A stretch of 64,000 nucleotides of DNA, from positions 558,001 through 622,000 of the forward strand of contig JAKPHF010000062.1 in NCBI GenBank assembly GCA_029550525.1, written 5' to 3'. Positions 16,778-27,114 of the stretch are shown piece by piece. How positions within the stretch are numbered: position 1 is the first letter of the stretch; every line of letters starts with the position of its first letter. The notes beneath the pieces are model-generated. The model searched no databases and was not told the origin of the DNA. It saw only the letters and a program-made list of their open reading frames with translations. The position numbers were made by a program, and so were the translations under genes. Origin of the DNA: Planctomycetota bacterium (GTDB lineage Bacteria; Planctomycetota; Phycisphaerae; UBA1845; PWPN01).

Positions 16778-18073
16778 ATGCCCATCATGTTGCACGTCGA
16801 TGAACTCAAGCCCGGCCTGTGCCTCGCTCAGGCGATCTACCAGGGCGAGCAGCGACTGATCTGCGGCGGGCAAAAACTCGAGCAGTGGCACATCGACGCG
16901 CTGCGGCGACGCTTCCCCACGCTGGTCGTCCGTGTCCTCGACCCCATTCTCGACGGCATGGCGGAGTTCGAGGACGACACACAAAACGTGGAGGTGGCGA
17001 CCACCATCACCAGCAGGATGAGCCGCCTCATGAGCAGCGTGCAGGCCAAGATCGGCGCCCGCACCTCGCTGGACGGCTCGGACCTGACCGGTCTGCAGGC
17101 GGCCATCAAAGAAGTCATGGACTATCTGGTCGCCCATCCCGTGACCGCTGCCGTTCTCATGCGCAGCGGCGGCACCACCGGCTACCTCCAGGAGCATGCG
17201 GCCAACGTCATGTACCTGAGCCTCCTGGTCGGCAACGCCATTCGCGATTACGTGTATCACGAGCGAGCCCGCACGACCCGTTCCCGCACGCTGGCGGTCC
17301 GTTACGGTCTGAACCTCACGCCGCTGGCCCTGGGCTGCCTGTTTCACGACCTGGGCATGCTCGAATTTGAGGATCTGCTGTACACGGACGCCCCGCTCAC
17401 GCCGGAGCAATTCCAACGCATCCGGCAACACCCGCTGACCGGCGTCAATCTCCTGCCCAAGGAGACGGACGCGGTGGTCAAAACCGTGGTCCGCACGCAC
17501 CATGAGAACATGAACGGCACGGGCTATCCCGCCGGTCTCGCTGGCGACAAGCTGCACGTGTTCAGCCGCATCATCCGGCTGGCCGACGCATACGACGCCG
17601 GCACGAGCGATCGGGTGTACCGCCAGGCCAAGACTCCCGCTCGCGTGCTCTGGGAACTGACGTGCGGTCCCAATCGCCATCTGTACGATCCGCTCATCGC
17701 CCGCATTCTCAGCGGCATGGTCCAGCCGTTCCCCATCGGGGCCAAGATCCGGCTGAACTGCGGTCGCTACGCGGTGGTGGTGCGTCACAATCGCCGGCAT
17801 CCCTTCCGGCCCACGGTCATCATCGCGTTCGACGAAGAGGGCCGGCGGCTCAAGAAGAAGCAGCTCGAGCCCCCCTTCAGCCTGGTCGACCACGAGGAGG
17901 TGCGGCTCGTCGAGTTCGCGGGACAGGACCTGACGTTCCTCAACACCGGCCCGCAGCCGCCGCCTGCCCTGGGCGAGAGCCCGGCGTCATCGGACAGCGG
18001 TGTCTACGAAGCGTTGCACGCCATGACCGCCGAGACGACCGAAACCAACCTGTTTAGCATGGTCTATCCCTGA
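16778..18073 (+). CDS. HD-GYP domain protein
   Basis: This 431-aa protein has a central HD-GYP domain, a family of cyclic di-GMP phosphodiesterases. The metal/substrate motifs are visible: LQEHAANVMYLSLLVG, LFHDLGML, the RQHPLTGV helix, THHENMNGTGYP, and DAYDAGTSDRVYR. The usual lysine after HDIG (HDIGK) is replaced by methionine (HDLGM), which may alter activity. The first about 110 residues form an unassigned region beginning LHVDELKPGLCLAQAIY, which is common in front of HD-GYP domains. The last about 100 residues include a small beta segment. No receiver or sensor domain is seen. The gene sits 200 bp after mreC, so a link between second-messenger signalling and the cell envelope is possible. 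Confidence 0.85.
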   Translation: MPIMLHVDELKPGLCLAQAIYQGEQRLICGGQKLEQWHIDALRRRFPTLVVRVLDPILDGMAEFEDDTQNVEVATTITSRMSRLMSSVQAKIGARTSLDGSDLTGLQAAIKEVMDYLVAHPVTAAVLMRSGGTTGYLQEHAANVMYLSLLVGNAIRDYVYHERARTTRSRTLAVRYGLNLTPLALGCLFHDLGMLEFEDLLYTDAPLTPEQFQRIRQHPLTGVNLLPKETDAVVKTVVRTHHENMNGTGYPAGLAGDKLHVFSRIIRLADAYDAGTSDRVYRQAKTPARVLWELTCGPNRHLYDPLIARILSGMVQPFPIGAKIRLNCGRYAVVVRHNRRHPFRPTVIIAFDEEGRRLKKKQLEPPFSLVDHEEVRLVEFAGQDLTFLNTGPQPPPALGESPASSDSGVYEALHAMTAETTETNLFSMVYP

Positions 18074-18094
18074 CGAAGCGCTCAGTGCAGGTCG

Positions 18095-19171
18095 TCACAA
18101 TGAAGTGCCGTCGTTCGGAACGACGGTCTCGCCGTTGATCTTGATCGCCTCGGCGGGCGGTAGGTCATTACTTCCGAGCCGGCCCCGCTCGACGTATCGA
18201 CGCGCGTAAAACACCAGTGGGATGATCACCGCCAGGGGCAGGCTGACCGCCAATCCGCGTGTGAATGTCACCAACGCAGCGTCCACCATCATGGATGCAA
18301 GAACCGCGCTCCATGCGGCCGAGCGCAACGTCGCGTCGGCCGGCCGCACGATGGCTCGACCGATCGGGTAGCCGGCCACAGCAAGCACCAGACCGATCCA
18401 CACGCCTGCGCTGGAATGCAGACCCGTAGTTGGGAAAAATACTCTCGCCGCAGCCAGGGCCAGGACGGCTATTCCGGCCACGATGGCTCCGGCCGCCGCC
18501 ATGGTTCGGCGCAGTTGATCCGGTGGACGCTGTGCGAGTATCACGCCGCCTAGCGTGAAGATGCCGAGCACGCACAGGGCGAACACGCGAAACGGCCAGC
18601 CGATGGCAGCCGCGCCCGCGGAGGTCGCCGGCGGAACCAGCATCATGCCCATCAGCATGGCCAGACAGCGGGCGATCGCCGGGATGGCCTTGCCGGCCGG
18701 CGCCGCTTTCATGATGAACTCGTAAACGAGGATCGCCGCCACCAGCCCGAGCGCCAGCCCCATCTGCCGGCTGTCGAGCGACGCAAGCGTCAGGCCGGCG
18801 GCGAAAAGGACGACAGCCCCCAACAATGCGTGCCACCGCCCCACTGTGCCCATGACGATCGGTCGGTCGGGCTTCTCGACGCGGTCGAACTTGAAATCAT
18901 GCCAGTCGTTGAGAGCAACCGCCCCGGCGTGCAGACAGAACACGCCGCACATCAGGCTGATCGCCGACGGCACCTGGCTCCAGCCGGCGCCCGCCAGCAG
19001 GGCACCGGTTAGCGGATCAGCCGTCACCGCGAGACTGTGCGGCAATCGGCACAGATCCAGCCAGGGATGCAGCCGGCCGAGTCCGCCGCGCACCTGCTCC
19101 CAATACCGAGAAACGCTCTGGATGCTCAAGTTCCTGCCCCGATCGGCCGCCGTTCCGGCAGCCCAGGCCAT
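18095..19171 (-). CDS. UbiA-family prenyltransferase-like membrane protein
   Basis: The roughly 358-aa product is a multi-pass membrane protein with about eight hydrophobic helices. The UbiA signature NDWHDFKFDRVEKPDRPIVM (the NDxxDxxxD-type aspartate motif) is clear near the second helix. UbiA enzymes attach prenyl chains to aromatic or sugar-like acceptors in quinone, haem or lipid synthesis; the acceptor here cannot be told. The second aspartate motif is weaker (RPPDQLRR). The start is uncertain: ATG 19171 has GGATCGG nearby, while the frame stays open to a TTG at 19225. It converges with the HD-GYP gene. Confidence 0.8.
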   Translation of the reverse strand: MAWAAGTAADRGRNLSIQSVSRYWEQVRGGLGRLHPWLDLCRLPHSLAVTADPLTGALLAGAGWSQVPSAISLMCGVFCLHAGAVALNDWHDFKFDRVEKPDRPIVMGTVGRWHALLGAVVLFAAGLTLASLDSRQMGLALGLVAAILVYEFIMKAAPAGKAIPAIARCLAMLMGMMLVPPATSAGAAAIGWPFRVFALCVLGIFTLGGVILAQRPPDQLRRTMAAAGAIVAGIAVLALAAARVFFPTTGLHSSAGVWIGLVLAVAGYPIGRAIVRPADATLRSAAWSAVLASMMVDAALVTFTRGLAVSLPLAVIIPLVFYARRYVERGRLGSNDLPPAEAIKINGETVVPNDGTSL

Positions 19172-19415
19172 CCGATCCAAACCGCCCGCAGATACCAGTT
19201 TCCCGCACGAGGCCGGTTTTTGCAAAGGTCAAGAGAAGAGCATACGGCGGGTGCGAATACTCCCTGCCCGCTCCGCGAAGCGATCGCGCAGCAAAAAAGC
19301 CGGACCAAGCCGGCGGAGTGGGCGGTTCTGATTCGAACACACGGGCGACGTATAATGGGGCGTTCGCCGACACCAGCGCGAGCAAGGGCGGGCTGGAGCC
19401 TGCGACCAGGGTCGA

Positions 19416-19604
19416 TCACCAGAACCAGCAGCAGGGCTCGTAAACCGGCACGTAGTAGACCGGCTCCGCAATCCAGTAGTTCCGGCGGAAACTGGGCCAG
19501 TTAAATTCGAATTCGTCGTCCTCACACTCGATGTCGGCACCGGGCAGGGCGAACAACGTCAGAACGAACAAGATCTTGAACAGATTGCGTCGTATCCAAC
19601 TCAT
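19416..19604 (-). CDS. Small exported or membrane-anchored protein, 62 aa
   Basis: ATG 19604 begins MSWIRRNLFKILFVLTLFAL, a basic start and hydrophobic stretch typical of a signal peptide or anchor. An acidic segment ECEDDEFEFNW follows, then an aromatic, proline-rich end (EPVYYVPVYEPCCWFW). The composition after the hydrophobic stretch is too unusual to be random, but I know no family. A longer frame to 19814 exists; its first 70 residues look non-coding and overlap the uvrA leader. GAGAGA lies about 12 bp before the ATG. Function unknown. Confidence 0.5.
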   Translation of the reverse strand: MSWIRRNLFKILFVLTLFALPGADIECEDDEFEFNWPSFRRNYWIAEPVYYVPVYEPCCWFW

Positions 19605-19863
19605 CGACGGTTCTCTCTCGGTAATGGGTGAAGCAACGCAGCCACAGTAACCTACCACACCAGACACCGGACCGGCAAGAAGGTTGGAGTCGGCTCCGCG
19701 GCGTCGTGCCTCGGCGGCGACGAAGTGCGAGTCTGCTCGCTTTTCGCTTTTATGGGGCGGCCGAATGGGGGTACAATGCCCGATTCCGGCCAATCCGGCG
19801 GTTGCCACGCCCAACCGACCGGAAGCCTGTGAAAATGGCGTACGCCCCGCTGGGACTGAGCTT

Positions 19864-21828
19864 ATGAATTCGCCTCAGATTTGTATCCGCGGCGCCCGGG
19901 AACACAACCTGCGGGATGTGACGCTCGAATTGCCGCGCAACAAGCTCATCTGCCTGACCGGTGTCTCCGGCAGTGGCAAGAGCAGCCTGGCTTTCGACAC
20001 GCTCTACGCCGAAGGCCAGCGCCGCTACATCGAGTCCCTCAGCGCCTACGCCCGCCAGTTCCTCGGCACGCTGGCCAAGCCCGACGTGGACCAGATCACG
20101 GGCTTGAGTCCGGCCGTCGCCATCCAGCAGAAGTCCACCGGCTGGAATCCCCGCAGCACCGTCGGCACGGTTACCGGGATTTACGATTTTCTGCGCGTTC
20201 TGTACGCCCGGGCGGGGCGCCAGCACTGTCCCCAATGCGGCGAGCTCATCACTGCCCAGACCTCCGAGTCCATTGTCGCCCGGATCCTCACGCTCCCTGC
20301 CGGCTCGCGCGTGCTCCTCTTGGCGCCGGTCGTTCGCGGCCAGAAAGGCGAGCACGTCGATTTGCTCGACGACCTGCGTCGGCGAGGCTTCGTGCGGGCC
20401 CGTATCGACGGGCAGGTCTGCCATCTCGAGCAGGCTCCCAAACTGGGCCGTCACAACCGCCACGATATCGAGGTGGTGATCGACCGGCTGACCATCGACG
20501 CGAGCGTGCGCAGCCGACTGACCGAGTCCGTGGAAGCCGCCCTCCAAGTCGGCGATGGAACCGTCGTTGTCGCAATTGTGGATGATGCGGCAGCGGGTAC
20601 CGGCGCGACCACGCGAGACGCCTCCGAGTCGAATGGAGACACTGCGGCGAAAGGAGTCGGCACGGCCAAGTCCCGCCGCTCACGGGCGAATAAAGACATC
20701 GTGTTGTCGTCCAAGTACGCCTGCCCAGAGTGCGGCATCGGATTCGAGGCCCCTTCGCCACAGTTGTTCAGCTTCAACTCGCCCACCGGCATGTGCCTCG
20801 AGTGCGACGGCATCGGCTCGGTGCATGATTTCGACCCCGAACTGCTGATCCCCGATCCCAGCCTGCCGTTTTACGCCCCGTGCGTGGTGCCTATGCGGCA
20901 TCGCCCGGGTCGATGGCGGCGGCACATCTACGAGGGCGTGGCCCGACACGTGGGGTTCGACATCAATCAGCCCTGGAACAAGCTCCCGCAGAAGGCACGC
21001 GACGCCCTGCTTTACGGGACGGGTGATGCTCACATCACGTTCGAGTGGCGACACTCGGGCGGCGTCTGGAAGCACGGCGACAAATTCGAGGGCGTCATCG
21101 CCGAGTTGAAGAGCAAGTATCGCCAGGCAACGGCGGGCTTCATACGGCGTTACTACGAAAAGTTCATGCGCCATCGCGTGTGCAGCGCATGCGGCGGCGC
21201 TCGGCTCAATCCGCAGGCTCGGGCTGTCCGCGTGGGCGGCAAGTCGCTGCACCAAGTGTGCAGCCTGTCCGTGCGACGGGCTTACGAGTTCTTCAACTCG
21301 CTGGAACTCACGCCCACCGAGGCCGTCATCGCCGCCGAGGTGCTCAAGGAGGTTCGAGCCCGCCTGGAGTTCCTGGTCAATGTGGGCCTCGACTATCTCA
21401 CGCTCGATCGCACCGCCCCCACGCTCTCCGGCGGCGAGTCGCAGCGCATCCGATTGGCCGGCCAGATCGGCAGCGGCCTCGTCGGCGTGCTCTATGTACT
21501 CGACGAACCCAGCATCGGCCTGCATCCTCGCGACAACAAGCAGTTACTGGCGAGCCTGCGCCGCCTGCGCGACATGGGCAACACGGTAGTTGTCGTCGAG
21601 CATGACGAGGAGACCATGCGCGAAGCGGACATGATCGTAGACTTCGGCCCTGGGCCCGGTGTCCGTGGCGGCCACGTGGTCGCCGCCGGCACTATCCACG
21701 ACATCGCGCAATCGGAACAGTCCGTGACCGGCGCCTACCTGAGTGGTCGGCGCGAGATCGAAATACCCAAGCAGCGCCGCCCGGTGGACGTCAAGACAAA
21801 ACCGAAAGGCAAAAAACGCAGGAAATGA
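19864..21828 (+). CDS. uvrA1-N: UvrA N-terminal half (ABC module 1), split from module 2
   Basis: The 654-aa product is one ABC module of the UvrA type, not a full UvrA (about 940 aa, two modules). It has Walker [10 protein letters not shown], the UvrB-binding-type region [20 protein letters not shown], the first zinc module (HCPQCGELI and later CPECG...CLECDGIG), a second cysteine pair CSACGGARL, signature [15 protein letters not shown], Walker [15 protein letters not shown] and switch VVEHDEETM. It ends with a basic tail KPKGKKRRK. The next ORF begins with the missing second module, so the two proteins probably assemble. ATG 19864 is chosen because [18 protein letters not shown] starts there. 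A TACAAT hexamer at 19772-19777 may be its -10 box. Confidence 0.9.
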   Translation: MNSPQICIRGAREHNLRDVTLELPRNKLICLTGVSGSGKSSLAFDTLYAEGQRRYIESLSAYARQFLGTLAKPDVDQITGLSPAVAIQQKSTGWNPRSTVGTVTGIYDFLRVLYARAGRQHCPQCGELITAQTSESIVARILTLPAGSRVLLLAPVVRGQKGEHVDLLDDLRRRGFVRARIDGQVCHLEQAPKLGRHNRHDIEVVIDRLTIDASVRSRLTESVEAALQVGDGTVVVAIVDDAAAGTGATTRDASESNGDTAAKGVGTAKSRRSRANKDIVLSSKYACPECGIGFEAPSPQLFSFNSPTGMCLECDGIGSVHDFDPELLIPDPSLPFYAPCVVPMRHRPGRWRRHIYEGVARHVGFDINQPWNKLPQKARDALLYGTGDAHITFEWRHSGGVWKHGDKFEGVIAELKSKYRQATAGFIRRYYEKFMRHRVCSACGGARLNPQARAVRVGGKSLHQVCSLSVRRAYEFFNSLELTPTEAVIAAEVLKEVRARLEFLVNVGLDYLTLDRTAPTLSGGESQRIRLAGQIGSGLVGVLYVLDEPSIGLHPRDNKQLLASLRRLRDMGNTVVVVEHDEETMREADMIVDFGPGPGVRGGHVVAAGTIHDIAQSEQSVTGAYLSGRREIEIPKQRRPVDVKTKPKGKKRRK

Positions 21829-21929
21829 AGAACGATTTGATACGCGCCGTTTAGCAGGGTCGCACGCGATGTTTTCCCCGTCGCACGCGACGGAGCAAAA
21901 CAAGAACGATTTCGATACAGTGGATAACC
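21828..21929. repeat. Direct repeats at the junction of the two UvrA ORFs
   Basis: AAGAACGATTTGATAC (21828-21843) recurs with one inserted base as AAGAACGATTTCGATAC (21902-21918). Between them GTCGCACGCGA occurs at 21859-21869 and 21880-21890. The first copy begins at the last base of the first UvrA stop codon. The repeats could be remains of a local duplication at the split point, or regulatory sites for the downstream ORF. Confidence 0.75.
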
Positions 21930-24900
21930 GTGGGTAAGCGCAAGACGAAGACCGGCGAATCTCTCCTCTGCAGCGATACGTTGCGATGGTTGACCGTGCG
22001 CGGGGCGCGACACAACAACCTCAAGAACATCGACGTGCACTTCCCGCTCGGGCGGTTCATCTGCGTGACCGGTGTGTCGGGCAGCGGCAAGAGCTCGCTG
22101 GTGATCGACATCGTGCGTGAGGAACTCTCGCGGCGGCTGAACGGCGCGGAAGAAGTCACCCCGGGGCTGCACGACGCCATCGAAGGGCTCGAGCACCTCG
22201 ACAAGGTCATCGACATCGACCAGAAACCCATCGGCCGCACGCCGCGGAGCAATCCGGCGACGTACATCAAGGTCTTCGACGAGATTCGCAACCTCTACGC
22301 CGCCCTGCCCGACGCCAAGGTCCGCGGCTACAAGCCCGGGCGATTCAGCTTCAACGTGCCGGCCGGCCCGTCCGGCGGCGGCCGATGCGAGGCGTGCGAG
22401 GGCAACGGGGCCAACCGCATCGACATGGAGTTCCTGGCCGACATCTGGGTGCCCTGCCCGGTGTGCGGCGGTCATCGCTTCAACCACGAGACGCTGCAAA
22501 TTCGGTTCCGCGGCAAGAACATCGCCGAAGTGCTCGAGATGGATGTACAGCAGGCGCTCGAGCATTTCGAGAACATCCCCAAAATCGCCGGCATGCTGCG
22601 GACGCTGCACGACGTGGGCCTGGACTATATCAAGCTGGGCCAGTCGTCCACGACGCTCTCGGGCGGCGAGGCACAGCGCATCAAGCTCGCCAAGGAACTG
22701 GTCCGCAAGAGCACCGGCCGCACACTCTACCTGCTGGACGAGCCGACCACCGGCCTGCACTTCGAAGACATCCGCAAGCTGCTCGAGGTACTGCACGGCT
22801 TCGTGGATGCCGGCAACACCGTCGTGGTGATCGAGCACAATCTCGACGTGATCAAGACGGCCGACTGGGTCATCGACCTGGGCCCCGAGGGCGGCGAAGC
22901 CGGCGGATACCTCGTGGCCGAAGGCACGCCCGAAGATGTCGCCCGCTGCGAAAAGTCGTACACGGGCCAGGCGTTGGCAGAGTTATTCGCCAACCCGCCG
23001 CGGGTCTCAGTCCGCACGGATCTGGCGGCCCGGCCGTCGAAAAAGACCGCGCGAGCCAAGGCCCGCGGTTCCGGTGCGAACGGCACCGGCAACGGCGAGC
23101 TCACCGAGGTCACCGTTGTCGGCGCCGCCCAGCACAACCTCAAGAACATCGACGTGAGGTTCCCTCGTGGCCGCATGACCGTCTGCAGCGGCGTGAGCGG
23201 CAGCGGCAAGAGCAGCTTCGCCCTCGACACGGTGTACGCCGAAGGCCAGCGCCGCTACGTCGAATCGCTCAGTTCTTACGCTCGCCAGTTCCTGGGCCAG
23301 GTCGCCAAGCCCAAGGTCGAGCGAGTCGAGGGCCTTTCGCCGGCCATCAGCATCGAGCAGAAGACCACCAGCCGATCACCTCGCTCGACGGTGGGCACGG
23401 TCACCGAAGTGTTCGACTACATGCGGGTATTGTGGGCCCGCATCGGCACGCCCTACTGCCCACGCTGCGATTTGCCCATCGGCACGCAGACCTGCGACGA
23501 GATCGTCGATCGCATCCTCGCGATGCCCGACGGCACCAAGGCCCTGCTGCTGGCCCCCATCGAACCGGCGGGCAATGAGAGCTACGCGGACCTGCTCGCC
23601 CGGCAGAAGGCCAACGGCTTCGCTCGCGTGCGCGTGGACGGCACGGTATACGAAATCGCGGATGCCCCCGCGCTTGACCGTCGCAGCCGTCACACCGTGG
23701 AGGTGGTGGTCGATCGCATTGTCATCCGCGCCAATCAGCGCTCGCGCATCACCGACAGCGTGGAACTGGCGTTGTCGCTGGGCAACGGCTGGATGACGCT
23801 CGCGCCGGTGGAGACGGGCGAACCGGGAACCGAGAATGGAACCGCCGTCTCGCCGAACAACCGTCGATCGACCGACATCCGCTTCTCCCAGCGGCGGGCG
23901 TGCACGCAATGCGGAACGAGCTATGAGGAGCTGACGCCCCACCACTTCTCGTTCAACACCCGTCTGGGTTGGTGCCCAACCTGCGAGGGCCTGGGCGTTC
24001 AGCAAGGCGCGAGTCCCGATCTGATCGTGCCCGAGCCAAAGAAGTCCATCCGCGGCGGCGCCGTCGCGGGCTGGGAGAAGTTCGACGAGAACCCCCTGCT
24101 CAACCGCATGATGACGGCGGTTGCCGACCATTTGGGCTTCAGCCTCGACACCCGCTGGTGCGACCTGCCCGACGAAGCTCGGCGGGGCATCTTGTACGGC
24201 ACGGCCGGCCACTGGTACGAGATCCGTCTGGACGAGCCGGGCAAGTCCGGCCGCGCCAACTCCAAGCCCGATCGCACGTTCCGCTTCCAGTGGAAGGGCT
24301 TCTACCCCGCCATCGATGAGGCGACCAAGTCCAGCTGGCAGTACCGCACGCGGCTGAGTCACCTGACCACCGAGATCCCCTGCCAGGCGTGCGGCGGCGG
24401 CCGTTTGCGCGAGGAGTCGGCGGCGGTGCGGTTGAACGGCAAGACCATCGTCGAGGTCTGCCGCATGCCGCTCGATGCCGCCCTCGCGTTCTTCCGCGGG
24501 CTGAAGTTCGACGCTCGCCAGCGAAAAGTCGCCGGCGAACTCCTCGTCGAGATCGTCAACCGGCTGAAGTTCCTCGTGGATGTCGGCCTGGAATACGTGA
24601 CGCTCAACCGGTCCGCGCCCACGCTCTCGGGCGGTGAGTCGCAGCGAATTCGCCTCGCTTCGCAGATCGGCAGCGGTTTGACCGGCGTGCTCTATGTCCT
24701 CGACGAGCCGACCATCGGTCTGCATCCGCGCGACACCCGCCGCCTGCTCGCTGCCCTGGCTCATCTGCGCAACCTGGGCAACACGCTGCTCATGGTCGAG
24801 CACGATCGCGAGGTGATCGCCGCAGCCGACCACGTCCTCGACTTCGGGCCGGGGGCCGGAAGCGATGGCGGCCGCATCGTCGCTGCTGCTCCACCCAACA

Positions 24901-27026
24901 AGCTACAGCGGGTCGCCGAGTCACTCACCGGCCGATATCTCGCGGGCAAGGACGTCATCCCGATCCCGGCCGAACGCCGCGCCGGCAACGGCCACGTTCT
25001 GCAGGTGATCGGCGCGCGGCACAACAACCTCAAGAATGTCGATGTCAGCTTCCCGCTCGGCCGATTCATCGTGGTGACCGGCGTGTCGGGCAGCGGCAAG
25101 AGTTCGCTGGTCAACGACGTGCTTTACAACGCCATGGCCCGCCGCATTCACCGGGCAACTGTCGAACCGGGCAGCCACGACGAGCTGCGTGGCGTGGAGT
25201 TCGTTGATAAAGTCATCAACGTCGATCAGTCGCCCATCGGCAACTCGCCGTCGAGCAATCCGGCCACGTACACCGGCGTGTTCGATCTGATTCGCGAGTT
25301 GTTCGCCCGATTACCCGATGCCAAGGTCCGCGGCTACAACGCCAATCGCTTCAGCTTCAACCGGCCGGGCGGCCGCTGCGAAGCCTGCGAGGGTAACGGC
25401 CAACGCTGCATCGAGATGCACTTCCTGCCCGACGTGTGGGTCACCTGCGAGGCCTGCGGCGGGACCCGCTACAAAGCCGAGACGCTCGAGGTCAAGTACA
25501 AGAACAAGAGCATCGCCGACGTGCTCGCGATGCGGATTGCCGACGCTCTCACATTGTTCGAAAATCAGCCCAAGGTCCGCCGCATGCTCCAAACGCTCGC
25601 CGACGTCGGCCTGGGCTATCTGTCACTCGGCCAGCCCGCCCCCACGCTCTCGGGCGGCGAAGCCCAGCGAGTCAAGCTCGCCGCCGAGCTGGGCCGGCCC
25701 AACACGGGCAAGACGCTCTACATCCTCGACGAGCCGACCACAGGCCTGCACTTCGACGACCTGCGAAAGCTGCTCGACGTCCTCCATCGCTTCTGCGATC
25801 TGGGCAACACCGTCGTCTGCATCGAGCACAACCTCGACGTGATCAAGACGGCCGACTGGATCATCGACCTGGGTCCCGAAGGCGGCGTCGGCGGCGGCGA
25901 GATCATCGCCGAAGGCACGCCCGAGCAGGTCGCCGCCAACCCGCGCTCGCACACTGGCCGCATCCTCGCCGAAATCCTCCAGCGGGAACCCAAGGCCTCG
26001 CGGCAAACCTTTCAGATTTCTGTCGAGGAATCGCCGAACGAACCGGCGTTCGACCAGGACGATCTGGGCGAAGCCCGCATGCCTTGGGAGATCGATGGCC
26101 GTGCCTGGCACACGCGCGATCGCGTGGCCCATCGGGGCGAGGCATGCCAATGGGAGGGCGCAGCCCTCGAATGGCTCATCGATGAGATCGAAAAGGCCGG
26201 GCGGATCGGCGGTTGCCGATTCGCGCCGACCAACTATAACAGCCGCAGCACGGTCGAAATCAAAATGCCGGGTGCGCAGACGCCCTGGTTCTTCCACGCC
26301 CGCACGGGCAACACCTGGCTGCTCGACGTGACGTTCCGCGTGCCCGCACGGGCGTTTTCGGCCGCCGAAGTGCGTAGGCTCGTACCGCTGGAGATCCTCG
26401 ACAACTGCGATAACCTGCCGATCTACGGCCGCGAGCCCCGCGTGACCGTTCGCCACTCCGGGCGGCTCACTGACGATATCCGCATGCTTGTCCACAGCAA
26501 GGCGGAGATCGCCACCGCGGGTTGCCGCGAATTCATTCAGCGGGCGGTCAAGGCGTACCAGCGGCTCGTGCGCAAGCTGGCCGAGGACGTCGCCGTCCGC
26601 CAGCCCTGGCGCGTCGCGGGCAAGGCGTGGCACTTGGGACAGCAGATGATCGCCAAGCGCAGCCAGATCCAGTGGCGCGGCTCACTGATTGTGGAGGTGC
26701 TGGGCCGGATCAAGAAGATCGATCCGTCCGTCAAGGAGGATTGGACGCGCAAAGTCATGGTCACGTTAAGCCATCCGGGTATCACGGGCGTCTGGGGCCG
26801 GCTCATCACCAACCATCCGCACGCCTTGCGGCTGGAGTTCCGTTGCCGCCGCGGCCAGTTCACCCCCGCCCTCGTCGAAAACCTCGGGATGGAAGTGAGA
26901 ATCCGCCAGATGCGCGGCCCCGAGGACCAGGTTCAGTTCTGGCTCCAGACCATGAGCCAGTGCGACGCCACCCAGTTCGACGCCCTCATCCGCGGTTCGA
27001 TCGCCGGCCTCGCGAAGGAGGAATGA
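21930..27026 (+). CDS. uvrA2: Giant UvrA: orphan module 2 fused to a complete UvrA and a duplicated C-terminal extension
   Basis: The 1698-aa product has three UvrA-type ABC modules. Residues about 20-350 form a module-2 domain ([16 protein letters not shown], zinc pair CEACEGNG...[44 protein letters not shown]) that completes the upstream ORF. Residues about 390-1015 are module 1 ([54 protein letters not shown]). Residues about 1020-1345 are module 2 (CEACEGNGQ...[21 protein letters not shown]). Residues about 1360-1698 are an extension made of two related copies of about 150 aa, starting [10 protein letters not shown] (near 1385) and [10 protein letters not shown] (near 1559), which I do not recognise. 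GTG start; no clear ribosome site. All ATP-binding motifs look intact. Confidence 0.9.
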   Translation: MGKRKTKTGESLLCSDTLRWLTVRGARHNNLKNIDVHFPLGRFICVTGVSGSGKSSLVIDIVREELSRRLNGAEEVTPGLHDAIEGLEHLDKVIDIDQKPIGRTPRSNPATYIKVFDEIRNLYAALPDAKVRGYKPGRFSFNVPAGPSGGGRCEACEGNGANRIDMEFLADIWVPCPVCGGHRFNHETLQIRFRGKNIAEVLEMDVQQALEHFENIPKIAGMLRTLHDVGLDYIKLGQSSTTLSGGEAQRIKLAKELVRKSTGRTLYLLDEPTTGLHFEDIRKLLEVLHGFVDAGNTVVVIEHNLDVIKTADWVIDLGPEGGEAGGYLVAEGTPEDVARCEKSYTGQALAELFANPPRVSVRTDLAARPSKKTARAKARGSGANGTGNGELTEVTVVGAAQHNLKNIDVRFPRGRMTVCSGVSGSGKSSFALDTVYAEGQRRYVESLSSYARQFLGQVAKPKVERVEGLSPAISIEQKTTSRSPRSTVGTVTEVFDYMRVLWARIGTPYCPRCDLPIGTQTCDEIVDRILAMPDGTKALLLAPIEPAGNESYADLLARQKANGFARVRVDGTVYEIADAPALDRRSRHTVEVVVDRIVIRANQRSRITDSVELALSLGNGWMTLAPVETGEPGTENGTAVSPNNRRSTDIRFSQRRACTQCGTSYEELTPHHFSFNTRLGWCPTCEGLGVQQGASPDLIVPEPKKSIRGGAVAGWEKFDENPLLNRMMTAVADHLGFSLDTRWCDLPDEARRGILYGTAGHWYEIRLDEPGKSGRANSKPDRTFRFQWKGFYPAIDEATKSSWQYRTRLSHLTTEIPCQACGGGRLREESAAVRLNGKTIVEVCRMPLDAALAFFRGLKFDARQRKVAGELLVEIVNRLKFLVDVGLEYVTLNRSAPTLSGGESQRIRLASQIGSGLTGVLYVLDEPTIGLHPRDTRRLLAALAHLRNLGNTLLMVEHDREVIAAADHVLDFGPGAGSDGGRIVAAAPPNKLQRVAESLTGRYLAGKDVIPIPAERRAGNGHVLQVIGARHNNLKNVDVSFPLGRFIVVTGVSGSGKSSLVNDVLYNAMARRIHRATVEPGSHDELRGVEFVDKVINVDQSPIGNSPSSNPATYTGVFDLIRELFARLPDAKVRGYNANRFSFNRPGGRCEACEGNGQRCIEMHFLPDVWVTCEACGGTRYKAETLEVKYKNKSIADVLAMRIADALTLFENQPKVRRMLQTLADVGLGYLSLGQPAPTLSGGEAQRVKLAAELGRPNTGKTLYILDEPTTGLHFDDLRKLLDVLHRFCDLGNTVVCIEHNLDVIKTADWIIDLGPEGGVGGGEIIAEGTPEQVAANPRSHTGRILAEILQREPKASRQTFQISVEESPNEPAFDQDDLGEARMPWEIDGRAWHTRDRVAHRGEACQWEGAALEWLIDEIEKAGRIGGCRFAPTNYNSRSTVEIKMPGAQTPWFFHARTGNTWLLDVTFRVPARAFSAAEVRRLVPLEILDNCDNLPIYGREPRVTVRHSGRLTDDIRMLVHSKAEIATAGCREFIQRAVKAYQRLVRKLAEDVAVRQPWRVAGKAWHLGQQMIAKRSQIQWRGSLIVEVLGRIKKIDPSVKEDWTRKVMVTLSHPGITGVWGRLITNHPHALRLEFRCRRGQFTPALVENLGMEVRIRQMRGPEDQVQFWLQTMSQCDATQFDALIRGSIAGLAKEE

Positions 27027-27114
27027 CCCGCCGTGGAAGCCAGAAATGCTCCTGGGTTGGCCGGATCGCCTGCTTAAATGGGCTTGACTAGCGCGCCAAG
27101 TCGCACCGGCCTGA

